Positions 15,757 to 23,105 of a stretch of 28,529 nt of DNA are shown in pieces. Position numbers and translations under genes: made by a program. Origin of the DNA: DATMFV01 sp964651005 (GTDB taxonomy: Bacteria > Verrucomicrobiota > Verrucomicrobiia > Chthoniobacterales > Chthoniobacteraceae); the NCBI GenBank assembly GCA_964651005.1, contig CAZYVL010000021.1, positions 1 to 28,529 of the forward strand, in the 5' to 3' direction. The notes beneath the pieces were generated by a model, which had not been told where the DNA came from, did not search any database, and saw nothing but the letters and a program-made list of their open reading frames with translations. The number at the start of each line of letters is the position of its first letter. Position 1 is the first letter of the stretch.

Positions 15757-17949
15757 ATGGCCTCATACCAATACGTCAACTACCTCTGGGACGATGCGGC
15801 AGCCGCCGCGCTCGATCCTGTCGCCCGGCTCGTCTACCGCTCCAACCTGCTCGGCAGCGACCAGCGCATCACCAATACCGGCGGCGGCAACACCTCCTCG
15901 AAACTGACCGAGAAAGACCCGCTCACTGGCGAGCCGGTGGAAGTGCTCTGGGTCAAAGGCTCCGGCGGCGATCTGCGCACCAGCCGCCGCGAGAACTTCT
16001 CCTCGCTCTACCAGGAAAAGCTCCTCGCCCTCCAGTGCCTCTACGCGAAGCGCGAGGACAAGGGCCTCAAGTCGCAGGCCGAGGACGACATGGTTGGCTA
16101 CTACACGCACGCCACCTTTAACCTGAACCCGCGCGCCTCCTCCATCGACACGCCGCTCCACAGCTTCCTCTCCGGCAAGCATGTGGACCACATGCACCCG
16201 AACGCGATCATCGCCATCGCCGCGAGCCGCCGCTGCGAGGAACTCACGCGCGAAATCTTCGGCGGTGAGATGGCGTACGTCCCGTGGATGCGCCCCGGCT
16301 TCGAACTCGGGCTGGCGATGCAGGCCATCGAGAAGGCAACCCCTGGCGTGAAGGCGATCATGATGGGCCAGCACGGCTTCATCTCCTGGGATGACGACGA
16401 CAAGCTGTGCTACATTCGCACGCTGGAGTTCATCGAGAAAGCCGCCGCCTACATCGAGGCGCGTTACGCGGCCAAGGGGGGCGACGCCGCCGCCTTCGGC
16501 GGGGCGAAGTACGCTTCGCTCGACGCCGCCCGGCGCAGCGAAGCCTTCGCCGCGATCCTTCCGTGGCTGCGCGGCCAGGTTTCGCAGCACAAACGCTTCA
16601 TCGGCACCGTGCAGGAGGACGAGAAGATCCTCCGCTTCGTCAACTCCAAGGACGCCGCGCGGCTCGCCGAGCTCGGCACGAGCTGCCCGGACCACTTCCT
16701 GCGCACGAAGATCAAGCCGCTCTACGTGGACTGGAACCCGCAGGCCGAAGACCTCGCCGCGCTCAAGGCGAAGCTCGCCGACGCCCTCGCCGCCTACCGC
16801 GAGGATTACGCCGCGTACTACAGCCGCTGCAAACACGCGAACTCGCCCGCCATGCGCGATGCGAACCCGACGGTGATCCTCATCCCGGGCCTCGGCATGA
16901 TCGCGTGGGGCAAGGACAAGTCGGAATCGCGCGTGACGGCGGAGTTCTACAACTGCGCCGTGGAAGTGATGCGCGGCGCGGAGGCGATCGACGAATACAT
17001 CGCCCTGCCGCAGCAGGAAGCCTTTGACATCGAATACTGGCTGCTGGAGGAGGCGAAGCTCAAGCGGATGCCTGCGGAGAAGGAACTCGCGCGGCAGGTC
17101 ATCGCGGTCATCGGCGCGGGCAGCGGCATCGGCCGCGAAGTGGCGCACCGGATCGCGAAGGAAGGCGCGCAGGTCGTCTGCGTCGATCTCAACCAGGCGG
17201 CGGCGGAAGCGACCGCAAAGGAGATCACCGACCAGTTCGGCCTCGGCATCGGCGTCGCGGGATCGGGCATCTCCAACTGCGGCCCGGCCATCGGCCTTTC
17301 CGCCAACATCACCGACCGCGCCAGCATCCGCGCGATGCTCGCCCAGGTCGCACTCGCTTACGGCGGGTTCGACTCCATCGCCGTTACGGCGGGGATCTTC
17401 GTTCCGCCGGACACCAAGGGGCATATCCCCGATGACAAATGGGCGCTCACCTTCGCCATCAACGTCACGGGGAGCTACTTCGTCGCCGACGAAGCGCGTG
17501 CGCTCTGGACGGAGCAGGGGCTGCCGGGCAACCTGGTGCTCACCACCAGCGCGAATGCCGTCGTCTCCAAGAAAGGGAGCGTCGCCTACGATGTCTCCAA
17601 GTCCGCGGCGAACCACCTCGTCCGCGAACTGGCGATGGAACTCTCCCCGCTGGTGCGCGTCAACGGGGTCGCCCCGGCCACCGTCGTGCAAGGGAGCGCC
17701 ATGTTCCCGCGCGACCGGGTGATCGCGAGCCTCGCGAAGTACAAGATCGCCTACACCGAGGACGAGGCGACCGAGTCGCTCACGCAGAAGCTGGCGCAGT
17801 TCTACGCCGACCGGACGCTGACGAAATCGCCCATTACCCCGGCGGACCAGGCGGAAGCCTTCTTCCTGCTCCTGAGCCGCCGCCTGAGCAAGACCACGGG
17901 CCAGGTGATTACCGTGGACGGCGGGCTTCACGAAGCCTTCCTGCGGTAG
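15757..17949 (+). CDS. rhaEW: Bifunctional rhamnulose-1-phosphate aldolase / short-chain dehydrogenase
   Basis: This 730-residue fusion has a class II aldolase domain (about 1-400) and a short-chain dehydrogenase (about 445-730). The aldolase half shows NTGGGNTSSK, the zinc pair HMH at 145-147 and a third ligand at H206 in GQHGFISWDD. The dehydrogenase half has the NAD loop GAGSGIG (453-459), Ser598, Tyr611 and Lys615 (YxxxK). The aldolase splits L-rhamnulose 1-phosphate to dihydroxyacetone phosphate and L-lactaldehyde; the second half is thought to oxidise lactaldehyde, as in the Bacillus RhaEW type. The symbol follows that usage; others call it RhaD. It is the last gene of the operon, 96 bp after rhaB with a pyrimidine-rich gap, and is followed by a strong stem-loop. 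Confidence 0.93.
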   Translation: MASYQYVNYLWDDAAAAALDPVARLVYRSNLLGSDQRITNTGGGNTSSKLTEKDPLTGEPVEVLWVKGSGGDLRTSRRENFSSLYQEKLLALQCLYAKREDKGLKSQAEDDMVGYYTHATFNLNPRASSIDTPLHSFLSGKHVDHMHPNAIIAIAASRRCEELTREIFGGEMAYVPWMRPGFELGLAMQAIEKATPGVKAIMMGQHGFISWDDDDKLCYIRTLEFIEKAAAYIEARYAAKGGDAAAFGGAKYASLDAARRSEAFAAILPWLRGQVSQHKRFIGTVQEDEKILRFVNSKDAARLAELGTSCPDHFLRTKIKPLYVDWNPQAEDLAALKAKLADALAAYREDYAAYYSRCKHANSPAMRDANPTVILIPGLGMIAWGKDKSESRVTAEFYNCAVEVMRGAEAIDEYIALPQQEAFDIEYWLLEEAKLKRMPAEKELARQVIAVIGAGSGIGREVAHRIAKEGAQVVCVDLNQAAAEATAKEITDQFGLGIGVAGSGISNCGPAIGLSANITDRASIRAMLAQVALAYGGFDSIAVTAGIFVPPDTKGHIPDDKWALTFAINVTGSYFVADEARALWTEQGLPGNLVLTTSANAVVSKKGSVAYDVSKSAANHLVRELAMELSPLVRVNGVAPATVVQGSAMFPRDRVIASLAKYKIAYTEDEATESLTQKLAQFYADRTLTKSPITPADQAEAFFLLLSRRLSKTTGQVITVDGGLHEAFLR

Positions 17950-17971
17950 CCGCGCTCTCGCAACCATCAAC

Positions 17972-18004
17972 CGCCGTTGCCGCCTTCCGCTGGCGGCAAC
18001 GGCG
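17972..18004 (+). terminator. Strong stem-loop downstream of the rhamnose operon
   Basis: A perfect 13-bp stem (17972-17984 with 17992-18004; arm cgccgttgccgcc) has a 7-nt loop and starts 22 bp after the rhaEW stop. No T-run follows, so it may act as an mRNA 3'-end stabiliser or a Rho-assisted or atypical terminator rather than a canonical intrinsic one. Confidence 0.6.
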
Positions 18005-18036
18005 ATGGCTGCGGGGGGCGTCGCAAGCGGAAACGA

Positions 18037-18064
18037 TTGAGGAGCGGCGGAGCCGTGTTATAGT
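18037..18064 (+). promoter_or_regulatory. Sigma-70-type promoter for the YD-repeat gene
   Basis: A -35-like TTGAGG (18037-18042) and a -10-like TATAGT (18059-18064) are spaced by 16 bp. The expected transcript would start near 18071, giving a leader of about 70 nt before the ATG at 18143. That leader contains three ctgcg copies at short intervals (about 18089-18110). Position directly after the rhamnose operon stem-loop supports it. Confidence 0.5.
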
Positions 18065-18142
18065 CCGCACGATTCGGGTGCGCTTTCTGCGTCTCCTGCG
18101 CCTCCTGCGTTATCTGTCTGCCGTCTTTTTTTTCGCCTTTTC

Positions 18143-18604
18143 ATGAAAGCAAGTCTCTTCCTCTCCGCTCTGCTGCTGCCTCTGTTTTTTACGGCAGGCT
18201 CCCTCTCCGCCCAGGAAGCCACGATCAGGGTTAGCAGCGTCAAACACGCCGACGGCACGCGCACCGACACGCAGACCGATCTGGAAGCGCAGACCTCCGA
18301 GGCAAAGACCTTCGGCGCCGGGGGTAATCTGCTCAAACGCGTTTTCTTCAAGACCGACAATGCGGGGAAACCGCTGGAGGGAACGGTTTACGACGGCAAC
18401 GGGAAGGTGCAATACCGGCTTCGCTACACGTACGACGCGCAGGGGCGGGTCACTGAAGAGCAAGACTTTGACCTCAAGGGAACGCTGCTCCGGCGGTTCG
18501 TTTATCGTTACGGGGCCAACGGAAGCGTAAGCGGGATCGAGACCTACGATGCGAATGGAAATCTGATCAGTGGAGGAAACCGCAAAAAATCGCGCCGCCG
18601 TTGA
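18143..18604 (+). CDS. Small secreted protein with YD/RHS-like repeats
   Basis: The 153-residue protein has a signal peptide (1-23, ending LSA before QEAT). Its mature part consists of beta-hairpin repeats of the YD type: VYDGNGKVQYRLRY, YDAQGRVTEEQDF, RYGANGSVSGIETYDANGNLI. YD repeats form beta-strands in RHS and wall-associated proteins and often bind carbohydrate or shape shells, but this is far too short for an RHS toxin and has no C-terminal toxin domain. The last residues are very basic (NRKKSRRR). It precedes the HExxH peptidase gene by 24 bp and may be co-transcribed with it. No specific function can be assigned. Confidence 0.75.
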   Translation: MKASLFLSALLLPLFFTAGSLSAQEATIRVSSVKHADGTRTDTQTDLEAQTSEAKTFGAGGNLLKRVFFKTDNAGKPLEGTVYDGNGKVQYRLRYTYDAQGRVTEEQDFDLKGTLLRRFVYRYGANGSVSGIETYDANGNLISGGNRKKSRRR

Positions 18605-18628
18605 TCGTCCCTGCTTCCCACTCCGAAG

Positions 18629-20056
18629 ATGAGCCGCCGCGCCTCTCGCTCCGTTCTCTCGCTTCTGCTTGCCCTGGCCACGGTTGGTTCCGCCGGATGG
18701 GCGTGGCAGGAGCACCGCCAATCCGAGGGCCGCGAGGCGCAACGCGATTTCGAAGCAAAGCGGCTCGCGCTGCTTGAATCCGAGAACGCGCGGCTACGGG
18801 GCGTGGTCGCGCAATACGGGGCGGAAAAAAAAGCCGCCGCCGAGGCGGAAAAACGCGCCGCCATCGAGAAACAGACCGCGCGGATTCGTGGCCTGGATTT
18901 CAGGCATCCCGTGGCGTACGACATTCTCGACCGCGGGGGGATCCAAAAGGTGCTGCGCCGCAAGATCGACGAGCAGTTCAGCGAAGCCGAGTTCCAGGCG
19001 ATGGAGAAGGGGTACGTGGCGATGGGGTTGCTCCCCGCCGGTTATCCGCTTAAAGAACGCTACATCGAACTCTTGGGCGAGCAGGTCGCCGCGTTTTACG
19101 ACCAGGACACCCACCGGCTCTTCATGTACCGGGACGCGGCCCTGGAGAACGGGCAGAACCGCATGATCCTCTCTCACGAGTTGACGCACGCGCTCCAGGA
19201 CCAGCACTTCGGCCTCGACAAGCTGCCGCTGACGCTGAAAACCAACGACGACCGGGGGCTGGCCGCCAGCGCGTTGATCGAGGGCGACGCCACCCTGGAG
19301 ATGCAGCTCTTCCTGGCGCAAGACCTTTCGCTTGAAGGGATCGGCCAGAGCGTCGGCCAGGCGTTCACGCAGGACATGAAGCAGCTCCTGGCCGCGCCCC
19401 GCATCCTGAGGGAGACTCTCCTCTTCCCGTACACGGAAGGGTTGCGGTTCTGCATGGCCGTGCGCGGCAACCGCTCCGGGTTCGAAACCGTTTCCGCCCT
19501 CTACAGCCGCCTCCCCTCCTCATCCGCGCAAATCCTTCACCCGGAGAAGTATTTCGCCCGGGAGGAGCCGATCGTCGTGCAATGGCCCGATCTGGCCGTG
19601 CGGGGCGAGAAACCGCTTTTCGATAACGTGATGGGCGAGTTCGGCACCGGGGTGCTTTTGACCGACTGGGCCGGGAAAGCCGCCGCCGAAGCGGCGCAAG
19701 GGTGGCGCGGCGACCGGTATCTCGTCTTTCGGGATGGAAAGGCGCTCGTCTGGCGCTCGATCTGGAGCGGCCCGGTCGAGGCGGAACGCTTCTCGCAGGC
19801 GCTCTCGAAGATGCTGGCCGGGCGCTATCAGGCCACTCCCATCCCCGTCACCAACACCCCGGATGCGGAAACCGGCACGCGGCGGATCGTGAAGTTCCAG
19901 GCCAAGGGCCGCGTGATCCGGGTGATCCGGCTGGTCTCGCCGCCCGGGTCCGAAGGGGCGAAAGAGAAGGCTTCCACCGTGGAAGTGGTTCTGATCGACG
20001 CCGCCGATGACGCCCCGGAGTGGGCCGACGCGCTGGCGGAGAAGTTCGGGCGGTGA
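18629..20056 (+). CDS. Membrane-anchored HExxH zinc metallopeptidase-like protein
   Basis: The 475-residue protein has an N-terminal hydrophobic helix (about 9-26), then a charged coiled coil (about 28-75, EGREAQRDFEAKRLALLE and KKAAAEAEKRAA). The zinc site is HELTH at 183-187 within LSHELTHALQDQHF, and E218 in ALIEGDATLEMQ, 31 residues later, is a plausible third ligand of gluzincin type. The combination of HELTHALQDQ with EGDA matches a family of uncharacterised bacterial proteins. A C-terminal domain of about 250 residues follows. The active site should face the periplasm. The gene starts 24 bp after the YD-repeat gene and converges with tyrS 30 bp away. A proteolytic or envelope-maintenance role is likely; the substrate is unknown. 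Confidence 0.75.
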   Translation: MSRRASRSVLSLLLALATVGSAGWAWQEHRQSEGREAQRDFEAKRLALLESENARLRGVVAQYGAEKKAAAEAEKRAAIEKQTARIRGLDFRHPVAYDILDRGGIQKVLRRKIDEQFSEAEFQAMEKGYVAMGLLPAGYPLKERYIELLGEQVAAFYDQDTHRLFMYRDAALENGQNRMILSHELTHALQDQHFGLDKLPLTLKTNDDRGLAASALIEGDATLEMQLFLAQDLSLEGIGQSVGQAFTQDMKQLLAAPRILRETLLFPYTEGLRFCMAVRGNRSGFETVSALYSRLPSSSAQILHPEKYFAREEPIVVQWPDLAVRGEKPLFDNVMGEFGTGVLLTDWAGKAAAEAAQGWRGDRYLVFRDGKALVWRSIWSGPVEAERFSQALSKMLAGRYQATPIPVTNTPDAETGTRRIVKFQAKGRVIRVIRLVSPPGSEGAKEKASTVEVVLIDAADDAPEWADALAEKFGR

Positions 20057-20086
20057 TCCGCCGCCGGAACGAAAAACCGGGGCATG

Positions 20087-21262
20087 CTACGACGCGACGC
20101 GCACCGCGCGCGTTTTGTCGAGCTTGAGCACGCCGCCCGCCGCGAAATCCGGGGTCGCTTTCGGGTCGGTGATCTTTTCCCCCTCCCACTGCACGCTTCC
20201 CTGTTCGACGAGGCGGCGGGCGTCGCCGCGCGACCGCGCGAGGCCAAACCCCTGGGCATAGGCGGCGACCACAGCCGAAACGAGGTCCGCGCTCGCGGCC
20301 GCGTCGAGCGTGACGGCGGTGAGTTCCGCCCGGGCGAGGTCTTTTTTGGAAAAACGGAGATCGAACCCGTCGAGCGCCGCCTGCGCCGCCTCGCGCGAGT
20401 GGTAGCGTTCCACGATCCGGAAGGCGAGCCGCTTCTTGGCCTCCATCGGGTGGCCCGGGGGGAGATCCTCGCCCAGCAGAAGGAGGTAGTACCGCTCCAT
20501 GAGCGTGTCCGAGATGCTCATGAGCTTCCCGAACATCGAGTCGGGCGCTTCATTGACGCCGACGTAGTTGCCAAGGCTCTTGCTCATCTTGTGCACCCCG
20601 TCGAGCCCCTCCAGCAGCGGCATGAGGAAGACCACCTGCTGCGGCTGCCCCTCCTCTTTCTGGAGATCGCGCCCCACCAGGATGTTGAAAAGCTGGTCCG
20701 TCCCGCCGATCTCCACGTCCGCCTTCACTTTCACGGAGTCCCATCCCTGGATGATCGGGTACTGGATTTCATGCAGGCGGATCGATTCGTCACGCTCCAT
20801 CCGCTTGCGGAAATCCTCGCGCTGGAGCATCTGCTGCACCGTCACGCGGCTGTTGAGCCGGATCACCTCCTCGAAGGTCATCATCTCCAGCCATTCGCCG
20901 TTAAAGACCGTCTTCGTTCGCTCGGGGTCGAGAATCTTGAACGCCTGCTGGCGAAAGCTGCGGGCATTTTCCATCACCTGGTCGTGGGTGATCTGCGGGC
21001 GCGTTTTGGAACGACCGCTCGGGTCGCCGATCATCGCGGTGAAATCGCCGATGATGAGGATGGCCGTGTGCCCGAGATCCTGGAACTGCCGCAGCTTCTG
21101 GAGCGCGACCGTGAAGCCGAGGTGAATGTCGGGCGCGGTCGGATCGACCCCCAGTTTGACGTTCAGGGGTCGCCCGAGTTTCAGTTTTTCGAGCAGTTCG
21201 GCCTCGGAAATGATCTGTGCCGCGCCGCGTTTGAGGATTTCAAGCTGTTGTTCGGGACTCAT
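20087..21262 (-). CDS. tyrS: Tyrosyl-tRNA synthetase
   Basis: This 391-residue class I aminoacyl-tRNA synthetase charges tRNA-Tyr. The HIGH-equivalent is HLGF at 47-50 and the KMSKS loop is at 225-229. GVDPTAPDIHLGFTV, GDFTAMIGDPSGRS, QYPIIQGWDSV and VEIGGTDQLFN all match TyrRS. The HLGF variant and overall shape match the TyrZ-like subgroup rather than the E. coli TyrS form. A C-terminal S4-like RNA-binding domain occupies about 330-391 (ARRLVEQGSVQWEGEKI). The ATG at 21262 is preferred; the frame stays open to about 21373 with no family-like residues. A short hairpin lies 5 bp upstream of the start. It sits 114 bp behind a secreted-protein gene on the same strand. Confidence 0.96.
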   Translation of the reverse strand: MSPEQQLEILKRGAAQIISEAELLEKLKLGRPLNVKLGVDPTAPDIHLGFTVALQKLRQFQDLGHTAILIIGDFTAMIGDPSGRSKTRPQITHDQVMENARSFRQQAFKILDPERTKTVFNGEWLEMMTFEEVIRLNSRVTVQQMLQREDFRKRMERDESIRLHEIQYPIIQGWDSVKVKADVEIGGTDQLFNILVGRDLQKEEGQPQQVVFLMPLLEGLDGVHKMSKSLGNYVGVNEAPDSMFGKLMSISDTLMERYYLLLLGEDLPPGHPMEAKKRLAFRIVERYHSREAAQAALDGFDLRFSKKDLARAELTAVTLDAAASADLVSAVVAAYAQGFGLARSRGDARRLVEQGSVQWEGEKITDPKATPDFAAGGVLKLDKTRAVRVAS

Positions 21263-21267
21263 GCCGG

Positions 21268-21284
21268 GCCGCTCTTTTAGCGGC
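21268..21284 (-). promoter_or_regulatory. Hairpin immediately upstream of the tyrS start
   Basis: On the minus-strand mRNA, GCCGCU pairs perfectly with AGCGGC around a five-base AAAAG loop, ending five nucleotides before the tyrS AUG. The structure covers the place where a ribosome-binding site would be, and the only purine-rich stretch is in its loop and distal arm. It could modulate initiation; no T-box-like structure is apparent. Confidence 0.4.
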
Positions 21285-21376
21285 TCGCGGGGCAATTCGC
21301 AAGCGTGCGAGGCCATCTCGCCAGAAATGCGGAAAAAAAGACTCGGGAAAACGCGGTTCGGGCCGGGCGGCACCGC

Positions 21377-21958
21377 TCAATTCTTGTTGAGCAGATTACG
21401 GATGTCCTCGACCGTCTTCAACTGGGTGAAAGTGCCACCCTGCTGGATCGTATTGAGCGCCGCCGGTCCCTCTTTGTCCATCTTGTCCTGCGAGCGGCCC
21501 TTGAACGTGGTGGTGCGTGCGGCGTAGGTGCGCCCGGCCTCTCCGCCGTTGTCGTACTTCTTGTCCGCGTCCCAACTCGCTTTCACCGCTGCGGCTTTGG
21601 TCGAGTGTTCCCGGACGATCTGCCGGACCATATCGTGCCCCTTGGTATCCGCCTCCTTGGCGTCGATCTGGCGAAGATCCATGAAGCCGCCGCTCTGCCC
21701 GGAAAAATGGCGCGTCTGCCGGAAATCCTTCGTCCAGAATTTGGAGAGGAACGGAAACATCCTCGCCCGTGCGTTTTTGCCTTCGTAGCTCCGGGTGGCT
21801 TGAAAATCTTTCGCCTTGAACTCCAGGTTCATGTTCGGGCGCAGGATCCGGCTCATCAGCTTCTGTTCCTGCTCCTGGGCCAGCCCGGGGCGCGCGAACC
21901 CGAACACGCCGAAGAGGAGGGCGAGGGAGGCGAATAGGGAGGTCGCGGGGGAGCGCAT
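21377..21958 (-). CDS. Secreted protein of unknown function
   Basis: The 193-residue protein has a clear signal peptide (about 1-27, LFASLALLFGVFGFARPGLAQ). The mature part is strongly basic, with many Lys and Arg, low hydrophobicity and no cysteine; segments such as MNLEFKAKDFQATRSYEGK and KFWTKDFRQTRHFSGQ suggest repeated DF-centred strands. I recognise no domain. The ATG at 21958 is supported by AGGAAAG about seven bases upstream, one of the better ribosome-binding sites in the window. It lies upstream of tyrS on the same strand and diverges from the kinase-like gene with about 190 bp between them. A structural or envelope role is possible. Confidence 0.7.
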   Translation of the reverse strand: MRSPATSLFASLALLFGVFGFARPGLAQEQEQKLMSRILRPNMNLEFKAKDFQATRSYEGKNARARMFPFLSKFWTKDFRQTRHFSGQSGGFMDLRQIDAKEADTKGHDMVRQIVREHSTKAAAVKASWDADKKYDNGGEAGRTYAARTTTFKGRSQDKMDKEGPAALNTIQQGGTFTQLKTVEDIRNLLNKN

Positions 21959-22148
21959 CGCGCTTCTTTCCTGCCACGGTTTGCCCCGGGGTGCAAGCCC
22001 GCAGTCGGCGCGCGGCACCGTGCGCGACGCTTCTGCCCCCCCTTGGGAAGCATCCGGGCCGGGCCGCGCCGCCGTTTTCCGGCGGGGAAAGCACCGGGAG
22101 CCGGGCCGGGGAGAGCCTGCCTTGCGGGATTTTCCCCAACCGGGCACA

Positions 22149-23003
22149 ATGCCGCCTTCCATGCCGAATCTCTTTCAGGCCACGGGGAACGTGATCGACG
22201 CGATCCGGATCAACCGCATCAGGCGGATCACCCGCGAGGGCCGCGCTTTCTGGGTGAAGCGCCGCCGCTGGTGGAGCCGGGCGTTGGTCCCGTGCGCCAA
22301 CGCCTTTTTCCTGGTGGCGGGCAATCCGGTCATCGTCTGGGCGGACTCGCGGCAGTGGCAGCGATGGGAGGTGGAGAGCTTCCGGCTGCTGCACGGCCCG
22401 GAAGGGTTCCATGCGTTTGCGGAAGAGGGGCGGGCCGTCTGGGCGGAGCAGCTCCCGGGGGTGATTCTGGAGGAACCAGCCCGGCGCGGGAGATTGAGCG
22501 GCGCGATGCTGGCTGCGGCGGCGCGGGAGTTGAAACGGGCGCACCGGCTGCCGTGCCGCGCGCTGGGGGGCCGCTGGTCGCACGGCGATCCGCACCTGGG
22601 CAACTTCGTTTTCGACAAGGCGGCCCGCCGCGCGCGCCTGATCGACTTCGAGCTGGCGCACCGCGCCGGGATGCGCGAGGCCGACCGCCACGCGGACGAC
22701 CTCCTGGTGGTTTTCCAGAGCATGATGGGCTACCCGGGCTACGCGAACTTCGCGGGCTGGATCGGCGCGGTCACCCATTTCCTGCGCGCCTACCGCGACG
22801 GCAGCCCCGGCGAGGAGGAGGTCTTCGCCCGGCTGCTGGACCGTCTGCGGCCGCCCACGGGGATCAGCCGCCTCTGGTGGTCGATCCGCACCGACTACAT
22901 CCCCGCCCCGGAGCGCAACCGCCGCATCGCCGCCTTGCGCGAGGTGTTGCGCGAGGGATTGCGCGGGCTGGCGGAAGAGGAGCGTGTCGTGGCGGATTTG
23001 TGA
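22149..23003 (+). CDS. HGD-type kinase-like protein (lipopolysaccharide kinase/RIO-like family)
   Basis: The 284-residue protein contains the catalytic loop SHGDPHLGNFVFD (H145-D147-N152) and the metal-binding LIDFE (D166), as in aminoglycoside/choline-type and lipopolysaccharide (InaA/WaaP-like) kinases. An Arg/Trp-rich stretch at about 30-60 (FWVKRRRWWSRAL) probably lies near the membrane; the usual beta-lysine position is uncertain. Such proteins phosphorylate small molecules or lipid A core sugars, so a link to the nearby envelope genes is possible but not proven. Two ATGs exist (22149 and 22161); I used the first, as neither has a clear ribosome-binding site. The longer open frame upstream has no homologous features. 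It runs towards the LacI gene 102 bp downstream. Confidence 0.7.
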   Translation: MPPSMPNLFQATGNVIDAIRINRIRRITREGRAFWVKRRRWWSRALVPCANAFFLVAGNPVIVWADSRQWQRWEVESFRLLHGPEGFHAFAEEGRAVWAEQLPGVILEEPARRGRLSGAMLAAAARELKRAHRLPCRALGGRWSHGDPHLGNFVFDKAARRARLIDFELAHRAGMREADRHADDLLVVFQSMMGYPGYANFAGWIGAVTHFLRAYRDGSPGEEEVFARLLDRLRPPTGISRLWWSIRTDYIPAPERNRRIAALREVLREGLRGLAEEERVVADL

Positions 23004-23054
23004 CAGAGCCGTTTCGGTTCATCGGCGGGGACGGCGCTTTTCTTCCGAAGAGCA

Positions 23055-23092
23055 TTGACGATTCGGAGAGATGGAAATTTATATAGTTTCCA
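23055..23092 (+). promoter_or_regulatory. Promoter with overlapping palindromic operator for the LacI-family gene
   Basis: A TTGACG -35 (23055-23060) and a TTTATA -10 (23078-23083, 17-bp spacing) lie just before the LacI gene. The palindrome TGGAAA-N9-TTTCCA at 23072-23092 covers the -10. LacI-type regulators bind such palindromes of about 20 bp, so negative autoregulation is likely. The AT-rich centre stands out from the GC-rich background. Confidence 0.6.
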
Positions 23093-23105
23093 GTCAGAAC
23101 CCCAA

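Noticed and set aside
15763..17970. Minus-strand open frame of about 735 codons
   Set aside because: It mirrors the rhaEW gene; its Arg/Asp/Val-rich composition is typical of high-GC shadow frames and no domain is seen.
18143..18604. RHS toxin or polymorphic toxin
   Set aside because: The protein is only 153 residues, with a few YD repeats and no toxin or immunity gene next to it.
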